Source: Mucilaginibacter defluvii (GTDB lineage Bacteria > Bacteroidota > Bacteroidia > Sphingobacteriales > Sphingobacteriaceae). From it: a DNA stretch of 64,000 nt. The stretch's first letter is position 1; every line of letters starts with the position of its first letter. The position numbers were made by a program, and so were the translations under genes. Below the pieces are notes generated by a model. The model was not told the DNA's origin and did no database searches. It saw nothing but the letters and a program-made list of their open reading frames with translations. Shown here one piece after another: positions 27,113 to 34,335 of the stretch. The stretch spans positions 709,193 to 773,192 of the forward strand of contig NZ_BAABJI010000001.1 in assembly GCF_039543225.1 (NCBI RefSeq), written 5' to 3'.

Positions 27113-27559
27113 ATGTGGTTTAAGAAAAGGAAGAGAAGTAACGACCGCAATGGCAGATTTTATCAAAAGATAAATCATGTTGTTGGAAAAATTCAGCATG
27201 CCTGGGCCGGATACATGGGAAGAAAGTACAATAATCTTAGCCGGAAAGGAAAGATCATCAGTCTTGCACTTTTTATCGGGGTCGGTGTGACATTCAGCAT
27301 TTACCGTGCTTTTAATAACATCGGCACCAAACTGAATATCGCCCAGATCCAAAAGCCCGCTTTTACAACAAGCCAGCCGAATACACCAGCACCCAAACTG
27401 CCGCAGGTCGAATTGAAACGTATCCGGGCGTATCACCATTATCTGGATAGCCTTGCTAAGTCACCTTCCGGCAAGATGCTGCGGGATAGCCTGCTTGCAA
27501 GACATCCCGGCTTACTGGACAGCATCATAGCGATAGAAAAACTTTACAGTAATCAATAA
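27113..27559 (+). CDS. Small membrane protein at the traL position
   Basis: A 148-residue bitopic protein: basic N-terminus (about 1-45), one membrane helix (about 46-65) and a periplasmic Pro-rich linker (about 82-97) with a helical tail. It sits between traK and traM, where CTnDOT-type elements carry traL (DUF3989). Sequence similarity to DUF3989 is not obvious to me, so the name is by position. Probably a structural component that bridges the inner membrane. Confidence 0.7.
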   Translation: MWFKKRKRSNDRNGRFYQKINHVVGKIQHAWAGYMGRKYNNLSRKGKIISLALFIGVGVTFSIYRAFNNIGTKLNIAQIQKPAFTTSQPNTPAPKLPQVELKRIRAYHHYLDSLAKSPSGKMLRDSLLARHPGLLDSIIAIEKLYSNQ

Positions 27560-27574
27560 ATAAAAAATAAGATC

Positions 27575-28843
27575 ATGGAAAAAGAGAGAACGCCGCAATT
27601 CCTGCGGCAAAGGAAGTTCCTGACTGTGCTACCGGTACTCGTGTTACCATTTCTTACGCTGATGTTCTGGGCGCTTGGCGGTGGCAAGACAGATGCAACC
27701 GCAGCACCTGTTGTCAAAGATGGCTTGAACATGGAATTACCAGGCGCTCAGTTGGACAAAAAAGAAGTGTTTGACAAGATGAGCTACTACGACAAGGCTG
27801 CGTCGGATTCTGCAAAATTGCAGGAACTATCGAAAAACGATCCTTACTACCGGGACTCTGCGGCGTCAGCGCATATCCGGTCTCAGCTAATGGACACAGG
27901 TACTCCTGTCGCTACAGGATCGCTTCAGCGATCACCTTTGACGCAGGACGCTAACAGTTCAGAACAGATGGTTTATAAAAAACTGGATGAGCTTAACCGC
28001 TCACTGAATCAGCCCCCGCAGTCCACCATGCGCAATGTCAATCCTTACCCGACAGGTCAACCCCCTGCAGTGGACAATAAGGCCGTTGACCGTTTAGAGG
28101 GTATGATGCAGGCGATGAACCAGAACGGTGGTGAAGACCCGGAATTAAAGCAACTCAATGGAATGCTGGAAAAGATTCTTGATGTGCAGCACCCGGACCG
28201 TGTAAAGGAAAAGATCAAAGCGGAATCAGCAGCCAACCGGGGAAAAGTATTTGCCGTTAGCACTACTGGCAACGGCTTACCGGTCTCCAACTTGGACAGT
28301 CAGCAGGATAGCCGGTCGGGAAATTCTGTATCCGGTTTCTTCGGCATGGAGCAAAACGAGCAGAAAGACACAGGTAATGTAATACCTGCCACCATTAATG
28401 AAACCCAAACAATTGTTTCCGGCGCTACCGTCAAGCTGCGGCTATCTACTGATATTTTTATTAACGGCGTCATGATTCCAAAGAATACGCTGGTAAATGG
28501 TACAGCTTCTTTGAACAATGAGCGCCTGTCCATTGAAATAAAAAGTATTCGTTACGGCCGCTACCTCTTTCCCATCCAGTTATCAGTTTATGACATGGAC
28601 GGTATGACAGGGATTTATATACCTGGTGCTATCAGCGGCGAAGTAGCGAGGCAATCCGCTGACCGAGCTGTTCAAAATATGGGGATCACCACTGTTGACC
28701 CAAGTATAGAAGTACAGGCGGCAAGTGCAGGAATCGAAGCCGCCAAAACATTATTCAGCAAAAAAATGAAACTCATTAAGGTAACGCTCAAGGAAGGTTA
28801 CCGCGTGCTGCTGTATGATGAGAAGCAGAAGGACAATTATTAA
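27575..28843 (+). CDS. traM: Conjugative transfer protein TraM (VirB10-like)
   Basis: A 422-residue inner-membrane-anchored protein spanning the periplasm. After the basic RQRKFLTVLPVLVLPFLTLMFWALGGG anchor (about 11-38) comes a long linker and a C-terminal VirB10/TrbI-like beta domain (about 275-420) with VSGATVKLRLSTDIFINGVMIPKNTLVNG and YDMDGMTGIYIPGAISGEVARQSADRAVQN. Order and sequence both match TraM of CTnDOT-type elements. It acts with TraN in the core complex. Confidence 0.93.
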   Translation: MEKERTPQFLRQRKFLTVLPVLVLPFLTLMFWALGGGKTDATAAPVVKDGLNMELPGAQLDKKEVFDKMSYYDKAASDSAKLQELSKNDPYYRDSAASAHIRSQLMDTGTPVATGSLQRSPLTQDANSSEQMVYKKLDELNRSLNQPPQSTMRNVNPYPTGQPPAVDNKAVDRLEGMMQAMNQNGGEDPELKQLNGMLEKILDVQHPDRVKEKIKAESAANRGKVFAVSTTGNGLPVSNLDSQQDSRSGNSVSGFFGMEQNEQKDTGNVIPATINETQTIVSGATVKLRLSTDIFINGVMIPKNTLVNGTASLNNERLSIEIKSIRYGRYLFPIQLSVYDMDGMTGIYIPGAISGEVARQSADRAVQNMGITTVDPSIEVQAASAGIEAAKTLFSKKMKLIKVTLKEGYRVLLYDEKQKDNY

Positions 28844-28868
28844 TTCAGTCAAATTAAACACCAAGAGT

Positions 28869-29684
28869 ATGAAAAAGAAAAGTGCAGTATGGACAGCGGT
28901 GTTAATACTATTCACCGTAGTCCGCAGTATCGCGCAACCTCAATCTGTCCAACCGTACCAGTTGGCCATAAATGTGGTAAAAACAACAACGCTTGTTTTT
29001 CCGTCTGCAATCACAAGCGTGGACAAAGGAAGCCGGGATGTTCTGGTACAGAAAGCGACCGGGGTGGATAACGTTCTGCAAATAAAAGCAGGCAGCAGGA
29101 ACTTCGCGGAAACGAACCTCACTGTTATCACCAATGATGGAAAGTTGTACACAGCTAATGTTCGGTATGCGGAAACCCCAGGTTCGTTTAATTACCGGTT
29201 CAGCGGGAACGAGACTGTAGGAGTAACTCAGGCATTTGCTTATAACGATTCGGAAGCCGCCATTGACCGTAATGCCAGGGTAGCAAGTCTATTACCGGCT
29301 AACCTTGACAGGCAGACTGACGATAATGGTATCAAGCTGCTGATCGACGGGCTGTTTATCAGTGGCGAAAATCTTTATTTCCGTGTAAAGCTGTCTAACA
29401 CCACGAATATTAATTATGGGGTGGAACAGTTACGCTTCTTCATCCGCGACCAGGATAAGGGTAAACGAACCTCCACACAGGAAATTGAATCAACGCCTGT
29501 TCATGTTTTGGGAGATGGCACAAGTATCATCGGCTCAACCGAAAAGACGCTCGTATATGTGCTCAGGAAATTTACGATACCCGATCAAAAGGTATTTATT
29601 ATTCAGCTATCCGAGAAAAATGGCGGTCGGAACCTGGAGCTACAGATTAAAAATAAACAACTCATCAAAGCGAAAACGCTGTAA
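28869..29684 (+). CDS. traN: Conjugative transfer protein TraN (DUF4138, VirB9-like)
   Basis: A 271-residue exported protein. I start at 28869 because MKKKSAVWTAVLILF begins a signal peptide cut near SIAQ; the longer frame from 28815 overlaps traM. The mature part shows the DUF4138 signature: VKTTTLVFPSAITSVDKGSRDVLVQK and DNVLQIKAGSRNFAETNLTVIT. It is the VirB9-like outer-membrane-side partner of TraM. In CTnDOT traO, traP and traQ follow; here none of them does. Confidence 0.93.
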   Translation: MKKKSAVWTAVLILFTVVRSIAQPQSVQPYQLAINVVKTTTLVFPSAITSVDKGSRDVLVQKATGVDNVLQIKAGSRNFAETNLTVITNDGKLYTANVRYAETPGSFNYRFSGNETVGVTQAFAYNDSEAAIDRNARVASLLPANLDRQTDDNGIKLLIDGLFISGENLYFRVKLSNTTNINYGVEQLRFFIRDQDKGKRTSTQEIESTPVHVLGDGTSIIGSTEKTLVYVLRKFTIPDQKVFIIQLSEKNGGRNLELQIKNKQLIKAKTL

Positions 29685-29785
29685 TAAAATGTGCAGTTGG
29701 TTTAGTTGATATAAGCCAGATGGCCGCACGACGGTCTACTAAACTGGATAAACAACTAATAACTCACCATCAAAAAGATATTACT

Positions 29786-30619
29786 ATGAACGAAAAAAAT
29801 TATGACTACCTGAAAAACTCAGTGAAGTTTACAGGATTTGGCGAAGAACTGTCAAAAGAATTATATGCAAAAATGAGTACCGGCGAAAAGGATTTTTCCC
29901 TGATTCATAACGCAAAGTTTGGTAATGATGCAACGACCACTGTGTTGTATTTCAAGAAATCCAACGAAACCGACAACTACTTCTTTAACAGCTTTGACAT
30001 CAGCCTCAAAAAACAGAATGAGGAAGCCATCAATCAGACCTTTTACATGGGCAAGGAGAATAATGTTACCCTTAAAGAAGCATATAATCTTTTGAGCGGC
30101 CGTGCTATACATAAAGAGCTGAACAAACTTGAAAAACAGGGAGAAAGATGGGTGGCTACCGATGAAAAATATAATGCTTGGGTTCAATTGGATTTCAAAC
30201 AAACTGATAAAAATGGCAACTATGCGACGAAACAGTTCCACGATGGCTATAAGTTTGACCTGGAGAAAGCAGTAGCAAAGCATCCTATCAAGGAACTGGA
30301 GAACATTGATTCCAAATCAAATCTATTACGGTCGCTGGAGCGAGGCAACGTGCAGTCAGTTACGTTTGTGATCGATGGTCAGGAACAAAAGCGTTTTATT
30401 GAGGCTAATCCCCAATTCTGGAAGGTAAATGTTTATGACCACAATATGCAGCGGCTGGATGTGAAGCAGACAGCCAGGGAAAGCCAAACGCAGGCCCAAT
30501 CCCAAGCGCAAAGTGACGGTGTGACAAAGGCAACAAATAAACAGGCAGCTGAAACCGAAGATAGTCCTCAGCAGCAGGCTGCGAAACCACGCAAGAAAAG
30601 GTCACAAAAGGTTAGTTAG
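29786..30619 (+). CDS. DUF3945-like mobile-element protein
   Basis: A 277-residue cytoplasmic protein. The ATG at 29786 begins NEKNYDYLKNSVKFTGFGEEL, which resembles the start of other ICE-borne proteins of this type; a longer frame opens at 29720. Recognisable elements are YFFNSFDISL, the LSGRAIHKELN block, the repeat-like end NLLRSLERGNVQSVTF...KRFIEANPQFWKVNVYD (DUF3945-like) and a basic, Gln-rich tail. The gene at 30996 shares the second half. Proteins of this kind ride on Bacteroidota conjugative elements; their role is unknown. Confidence 0.7.
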   Translation: MNEKNYDYLKNSVKFTGFGEELSKELYAKMSTGEKDFSLIHNAKFGNDATTTVLYFKKSNETDNYFFNSFDISLKKQNEEAINQTFYMGKENNVTLKEAYNLLSGRAIHKELNKLEKQGERWVATDEKYNAWVQLDFKQTDKNGNYATKQFHDGYKFDLEKAVAKHPIKELENIDSKSNLLRSLERGNVQSVTFVIDGQEQKRFIEANPQFWKVNVYDHNMQRLDVKQTARESQTQAQSQAQSDGVTKATNKQAAETEDSPQQQAAKPRKKRSQKVS

Positions 30620-30624
30620 CAACA

Positions 30625-30650
30625 TAAGGGTGGCCATAGCGCCACCCTTA
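30625..30650 (+). terminator. Hairpin after the transfer operon
   Basis: Arms TAAGGGTGGC and GCCACCCTTA with a 6-nt loop, directly after the DUF3945-like gene stop and 12 bp before the next start. It is followed by an AT-rich stretch without a long T-run. It probably ends the long transfer transcript, at least in part. Confidence 0.65.
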
Positions 30651-30661
30651 ATATCTATGTT

Positions 30662-30964
30662 ATGACAGTAACTGAAGTCTTAAATAGCTTTTTTACAGCA
30701 ATACGGAATAATCCCCGCATCAGCATTACCCATATAGGCATTTATGCAGGTTTGCTTGAATACTGGTGCATGCATGGACAGCCTTCTACTATGCGGGTAT
30801 TTAGTTATGAGATAATGGAACTGGCAAAGGTATCTACTAAAACTACCTATCATAAGTGCATTAAAGAGTTGGCCGATTATGGCTATATTATTTACCGGCC
30901 ATCTTTTAACAGGAACAAGGGAAGTGAGATATTTTTTTCGGTAGAATCAGGAAGTATAAATTGA
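30662..30964 (+). CDS. Small winged-helix DNA-binding protein
   Basis: A 100-residue protein with a predicted winged helix: FSYEIMELAKVSTKTTYHKCIKELADYGYIIYRPSFNR fits helix-turn-helix plus wing. The layout resembles small transcription regulators or replication-initiation modules of Bacteroidota mobile elements. It stands alone behind the hairpin at 30625 and 31 bp before the next gene. The DNA target is unknown. Confidence 0.65.
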   Translation: MTVTEVLNSFFTAIRNNPRISITHIGIYAGLLEYWCMHGQPSTMRVFSYEIMELAKVSTKTTYHKCIKELADYGYIIYRPSFNRNKGSEIFFSVESGSIN

Positions 30965-30995
30965 TAGTTCGGAGGGGCTTACAGAAAGGAGTTGG

Positions 30996-32024
30996 ATGAT
31001 GGAAAACAAGATTTTAGATAAATTGAATACCTGGCAGGCAGTGGAAGATAAATTAAACTTATCACTCTTAACAGTTGACAAACGTGGCATACTTAAAGAA
31101 AAACTGAGATTTTTCGACGATATAATGGGGAGGTTTAACGGCACTCCAAATGCTGAAGAGCAAACTGCTCTCAGAATGATGAGAAGGGAACGAAGTCACA
31201 TTAGTAAACAGTTATATCCGAATCCTTTTATCCGTTTTATCCGCTCGCTTGCCAACCGTTTTGTTGTTCAGAATATAACGATAGCAAGTTCATTGCTTCA
31301 GGAACAAAATAAGCAAATACTGGAAGGTTATGTGAAGCAGCTTGGATTTGGGAGCCTTGCCGAAAAAGTACGTGAACAAATATCAAAGGGGCATCTCCAA
31401 TTTTCAGTTTCTACTTCCTCATATATCAACGACAAGGAAAGGATTGATCATGAACTGCTGTTTTCCACCAATTCCTCGGGATTGTATCAAATGGATGGAT
31501 ACAAGAGCCGGTTGATGAATGAGACAAAGCCAGGCGAGATCAGGGAGCATTTCTTCAATAGAGAATCTGGAACTACTATCACTGCGAATGAAGCCGTAAA
31601 TCTGTTATCTGGCCGTGCCATTGAAAAAGCAGGCGTTTGGCAAAAATTTGATCTAAATGATAAAGATCAACATGGCAATTTCCGCATGAAGAAATTTGAC
31701 TCGCAATATGGGTACGACATCGAAAAGGTATTGAAGAATCTTCCACTGAAAGAAGGCCAGGTACATAACAATTTTAAAAGCCTGCTCCGTAATTTAAAGC
31801 AAGGAAACCGTGAACACGTGACCTTCATACATCAGGGAAATGAAACAAAGTACTTCATCCAGGCAGATCCACAGTTTAAATCACTGCAAATATTTGATGA
31901 AGGTGATAAAAAAGTTTCGTTAGCTCAGGCGGTAGCTAATAAACAGGCGCAGGTAAAACAAATGGCTGTAGTTGCGGATGACAATAGAAAATCAAAATTG
32001 CGAAGGACTAGGCACATCTATTAA
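30996..32024 (+). CDS. DUF3945-like protein with a different N-terminal half
   Basis: A 342-residue cytoplasmic protein. Its residues about 200-310 (LSGRAIEKAGVWQKFDLND, YGYDIEKVLKNLPL, LLRNLKQGNREHVTF, YFIQADPQFKSLQIFD) match the second half of the gene at 29786. The N-terminal 130 residues are helical and basic (RMMRRERSHISKQL, FIRFIRSLANRF) and have no counterpart there. Two ATG codons lie in tandem at 30996 and 30999 behind an AAAGGA ribosome-binding site. Function unknown; probably element-specific, for DNA processing or host adaptation. Confidence 0.7.
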   Translation: MMENKILDKLNTWQAVEDKLNLSLLTVDKRGILKEKLRFFDDIMGRFNGTPNAEEQTALRMMRRERSHISKQLYPNPFIRFIRSLANRFVVQNITIASSLLQEQNKQILEGYVKQLGFGSLAEKVREQISKGHLQFSVSTSSYINDKERIDHELLFSTNSSGLYQMDGYKSRLMNETKPGEIREHFFNRESGTTITANEAVNLLSGRAIEKAGVWQKFDLNDKDQHGNFRMKKFDSQYGYDIEKVLKNLPLKEGQVHNNFKSLLRNLKQGNREHVTFIHQGNETKYFIQADPQFKSLQIFDEGDKKVSLAQAVANKQAQVKQMAVVADDNRKSKLRRTRHIY

Positions 32025-32096
32025 TGCTCGTAGTGAAATTAAGAGCAATAAAACGACAGTTGTTTTGATTTAAAAGATAATACAAAAAAGGAAGTT

Positions 32097-32366
32097 ATGG
32101 CAATAGACTTAATAACCAGAGAAGACCTCCAAAAGTTTAAGAATGACCTTTTGGATGAATTAAGAGCGATCATCATGCACGATCAAACACCGGATATAAA
32201 AAAGTGGCTAAAGACTAAAGAGGTCAGGAAGCTTTTACAAATGTCAGCAGGAAAGCTACATTCACTTCGTGTAAGTGGTGCATTAAAGTTCACAAGAATT
32301 GGCGGGCTTCTTTATTATGATAAATCGGATATCGAAAGATTATTTAATAAAAACAAAAAACCATGA
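32097..32366 (+). CDS. Helix-turn-helix excisionase-type protein
   Basis: An 89-residue protein with a MerR/excisionase-like winged helix in the second half: WLKTKEVRKLLQMSAGKLHSLRVSGALKFTRIGGLLYYDKSDIERLF. Such proteins next to an integrase act as recombination directionality factors or element regulators. It overlaps the next small gene by 4 bp (ATGA) and is convergent with the integrase. The HTH call is firm; the excisionase role is inferred from position. Confidence 0.8.
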   Translation: MAIDLITREDLQKFKNDLLDELRAIIMHDQTPDIKKWLKTKEVRKLLQMSAGKLHSLRVSGALKFTRIGGLLYYDKSDIERLFNKNKKP

Positions 32367-32581
32367 CTGGTAAGAAATCAGATGGCGCTGGAATTTCAAT
32401 CCCACCGATCAAGGAGCATGTTGTAATTTATTTCATTCAACACGGTAAACCTGAAAATTATGCCATCAATTTTTTCGACCATTTCGCTTCCAATCAATGG
32501 CGAAATTCCAGAGGTAGCGTTATCAAAAACTGGAAATGGTGTGCCTGGGACTGGATTTATCAAAAAGTAGTAAACAAATAA
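32363..32581 (+). CDS. Small protein translationally coupled to the excisionase-type gene
   Basis: A 72-residue soluble protein, start overlapping the upstream stop by 4 bp. The core (NFFDHFASNQWRNSRGSVIKNWKWCAWDWI) resembles the short C-terminal module seen in phage replication-initiation proteins, where a helix with FxxHxxxxxW precedes KNWK. It may be a DNA-replication or recombination accessory factor. The likeness is short and weak. Confidence 0.6.
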   Translation: MTGKKSDGAGISIPPIKEHVVIYFIQHGKPENYAINFFDHFASNQWRNSRGSVIKNWKWCAWDWIYQKVVNK

Positions 32582-32585
32582 AATG

Positions 32586-32611
32586 AAAGGCCGATTTTTA
32601 AATCGGCCTTT
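32586..32611. terminator. Bidirectional terminator between small gene and integrase
   Basis: Perfect 12-bp inverted repeat AAAGGCCGATTT / AAATCGGCCTTT with a 2-nt centre. It ends with TTTCTG on the plus strand and with TTT on the minus strand, between the convergent genes ending at 32581 and 32618. Confidence 0.85.
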
Positions 32612-32617
32612 CTGTTG

Positions 32618-33916
32618 TTATGCAGTTTTTCTTATATCGCCAGACTTCGTAAACAAGGCTATTTTAGCTTGGCTCATTGCTACGCTGATTCTTTCCTTTC
32701 TTATTTTTCCGTATCGTTGAGTTGTCCGGATACTCTTATGTCCTAACATTTTGCTTACATCTTCTAAGGGTACACCTGCATTTAGCATAATATCAGCAAA
32801 CGTATGCCTGGCAAGGTGTGTGTTTAAGTTTCTGTTAATTCCACAGAGAACTGATAATTCTTTGAGATAACTATTGTAACGCTGATTAGTATTAACTGGA
32901 AGTAAAGCACCTTGTGCTTTACAATAGGGATGAACTTGATATTTGGCTATCAACTTTTCTACTATGGGTAAAATAGGGACCATTTCCGTTACATCGGTTT
33001 TCCCCCGCTTCTTTATCAACCAGCGCTCACCCTTTCTACCTACCGTTACGATATGTTCAGACGTCAGGCCGTAAACATCCTGGAAAGCGAATCCGGTGAA
33101 ACATTGAAATATAAAGACGTCTCTCACTTCGCTTAGCCTTTGTACCGGAAGATTTTTATGGTATATCTTCAGGACTTGTTCCCATTCAAGGGGAGGGATA
33201 TCTGTTTCATCACCACCGCATCGAAAATCACTAAAGGGATGTTGCGACAACAGCTGCTTTTTCACACTCTCCTTAATGATCTGCTTAGTATTTTTTACAT
33301 GCTTTTTTGCTGCCGCCTCACCAATTGTCTTTTCATCTGCAACTGTCATAAAGAAATAGAAATCGTCAGCGAAGGTTGTTGTTACCTGGGATATTAAAAT
33401 ATTCTCTTTTCCATACTTATACTTAAGAAAAGCAACAAGTTTATTCTTAGTCGAAACCCAATGCTTGTAGGTCTCGAATGATCTGGTGCCCTTGTTAACT
33501 TGTTGGAGGAACTTTGCATTAAACTGATCAACTTCTTCAATCAAGGTTACTTTACATTGCTTAGCTTCAAGTTTGACTTGTTCAGTTTCAACAGGAGGCT
33601 TCCCTTTGTAAGCCCGTTTTACCATTTCTGGAGTAACGAGATCATACTGCAATTGCAACGCCGCAAAATGGCTTTTAAGAGCAACAAGAGCGACTTCAAT
33701 TTGCTGATTGATCTCCTTTACCATCGGACTCTTGCCTATAACACGTTTGTTTTCGGAATCCCAAAGCGAAGGTTCAACAGACTGACTTAAAGAAGTTTCA
33801 ACTTCCTTGCTGTCAATAGTAATTCTAATGTAGATTGGAGCTTTAAACTGGTTTCCTTTGCTTCTGTTTAGCCACACCAGCAGTGACAGATTTTGTTTGA
33901 TTTTCATCGCGCACAC
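32618..33916 (-). CDS. int: Tyrosine recombinase (ICE integrase)
   Basis: Site-specific recombinase of 432 residues that should integrate and excise the element at tRNA-Lys. It has an N-terminal arm-binding domain (about 5-95, LSLLVWLNRSKGNQFKAPIYIRI), a SAM-like core-binding domain (about 115-220) and a catalytic domain with H-x-x-R (LARHTFADIML), H in LGHKSIRTT and nucleophile Y402. The first catalytic Arg is not visible: the motif reads CFTGFAFQDV, with Ala where Arg is usual, as also described for IntDOT (Ser there). A start at the ATG three codons downstream is equally possible. It reads away from the tRNA 214 bp upstream. Confidence 0.93.
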   Translation of the reverse strand: MCAMKIKQNLSLLVWLNRSKGNQFKAPIYIRITIDSKEVETSLSQSVEPSLWDSENKRVIGKSPMVKEINQQIEVALVALKSHFAALQLQYDLVTPEMVKRAYKGKPPVETEQVKLEAKQCKVTLIEEVDQFNAKFLQQVNKGTRSFETYKHWVSTKNKLVAFLKYKYGKENILISQVTTTFADDFYFFMTVADEKTIGEAAAKKHVKNTKQIIKESVKKQLLSQHPFSDFRCGGDETDIPPLEWEQVLKIYHKNLPVQRLSEVRDVFIFQCFTGFAFQDVYGLTSEHIVTVGRKGERWLIKKRGKTDVTEMVPILPIVEKLIAKYQVHPYCKAQGALLPVNTNQRYNSYLKELSVLCGINRNLNTHLARHTFADIMLNAGVPLEDVSKMLGHKSIRTTQRYGKIRKERISVAMSQAKIALFTKSGDIRKTA

Positions 33917-33978
33917 TTTAAGGTTAAAAAATAAATTTTAGGTCCTTAACCCATTCAACACCAAATCATTCAATCGTA

Positions 33979-34031
33979 ATTCGGTCACCTAATTTACCAC
34001 TAAAAAAAGGTGACCGAATAGGTGACCGAAT
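33979..34031. repeat. Three copies of a 12-bp repeat between integrase and tRNA-Lys
   Basis: AGGTGACCGAAT occurs as a perfect tandem pair at 34008-34019 and 34020-34031, and once inverted at 33979-33990 (ATTCGGTCACCT). The array lies between the integrase start and the tRNA end, where arm-type sites for integrase or sites for a directionality factor are expected. The repeats are seen; the binding role is inferred. Confidence 0.7.
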
Positions 34032-34100
34032 AGAATGGTAAACATTGATTCAAAATGTGCAGCTTATTTTATAAAAACCAGATTTACAGGTTGGTTTAAA

Positions 34101-34127
34101 TAAAAAAAGCGCACCTTAGTGCGCTTT
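34101..34127 (-). terminator. Terminator of tRNA-Lys
   Basis: Arms AAAGCGCAC and GTGCGCTTT around a 4-nt loop, followed on the minus strand by a run of T. It lies 4 bp after the tRNA-Lys 3' end, as a standard factor-independent terminator. Confidence 0.88.
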
Positions 34128-34130
34128 CTG

Positions 34131-34203
34131 TGATCCCGCTGGGACTCGAACCCAGGACCCCAACATTAAAAGTGTTATGCTCTACCGGCTGAGCTACGGA
34201 ATC
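34131..34203 (-). tRNA. tRNA-Lys (UUU)
   Basis: 73-nt tRNA on the minus strand. Acceptor arms GATTCCG and CGGGATC pair with one G-T; the anticodon loop is CTTTTAA, giving anticodon TTT; the T-loop GTTCGAGTC is intact. CCA is not encoded. The 3' end faces the ICE integrase, so it is the likely attachment site. Confidence 0.96.
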
Positions 34204-34251
34204 ATCCTTTAAGTGTCGTGGATTGTTATATCCGTTTCCTTTAAAGTGGTG

Positions 34252-34283
34252 CAAATATAGGAGTCTGATTTAATGTGTGCAAG
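34252..34283 (-). promoter_or_regulatory. Promoter of tRNA-Lys, Bacteroidetes type
   Basis: On the minus strand a TATATTTG -7 box (34252-34259) lies 20 bp after CTTG (34280-34283), a near match to the TTTG -33 box. Spacing and sequence match the Bacteroidetes sigma-ABfr consensus, about 50 bp before the tRNA. Confidence 0.75.
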
Positions 34284-34335
34284 CCCTATTTAAAATAAAT
34301 TTAACGGCTGTTAATAACACATTAACACACAGTCA

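Larger units (their letters stand above)
12246..34145. mobile_element. Core of a CTnDOT-type integrative conjugative element, right end at tRNA-Lys
   Basis: The stretch holds an RteC-like regulator, traE-F-G, three TraI-like paralogues, traJ-K-L(position)-M-N, DUF3945-like accessory genes, an excisionase-type HTH and a tyrosine recombinase. The recombinase lies against the 3' end of tRNA-Lys, so the right boundary is almost certainly within the last part of the tRNA. The left boundary given here is only the last gene I can assign to the element; I did not find a second copy of the tRNA end in the window. No relaxase, coupling protein, traA-D, traO, traP or traQ was seen. Confidence 0.8.

Noticed and set aside
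26996..27439. 147-codon minus-strand frame opposite traK and the traL-position gene
   Set aside because: Antisense shadow of two tra genes in canonical order; the translation shows no domain.
33979..34031. Short repeats near the integrase as a CRISPR remnant
   Set aside because: Repeats are only 12 bp, two are directly adjacent with no spacer and one is inverted; no cas genes are near.
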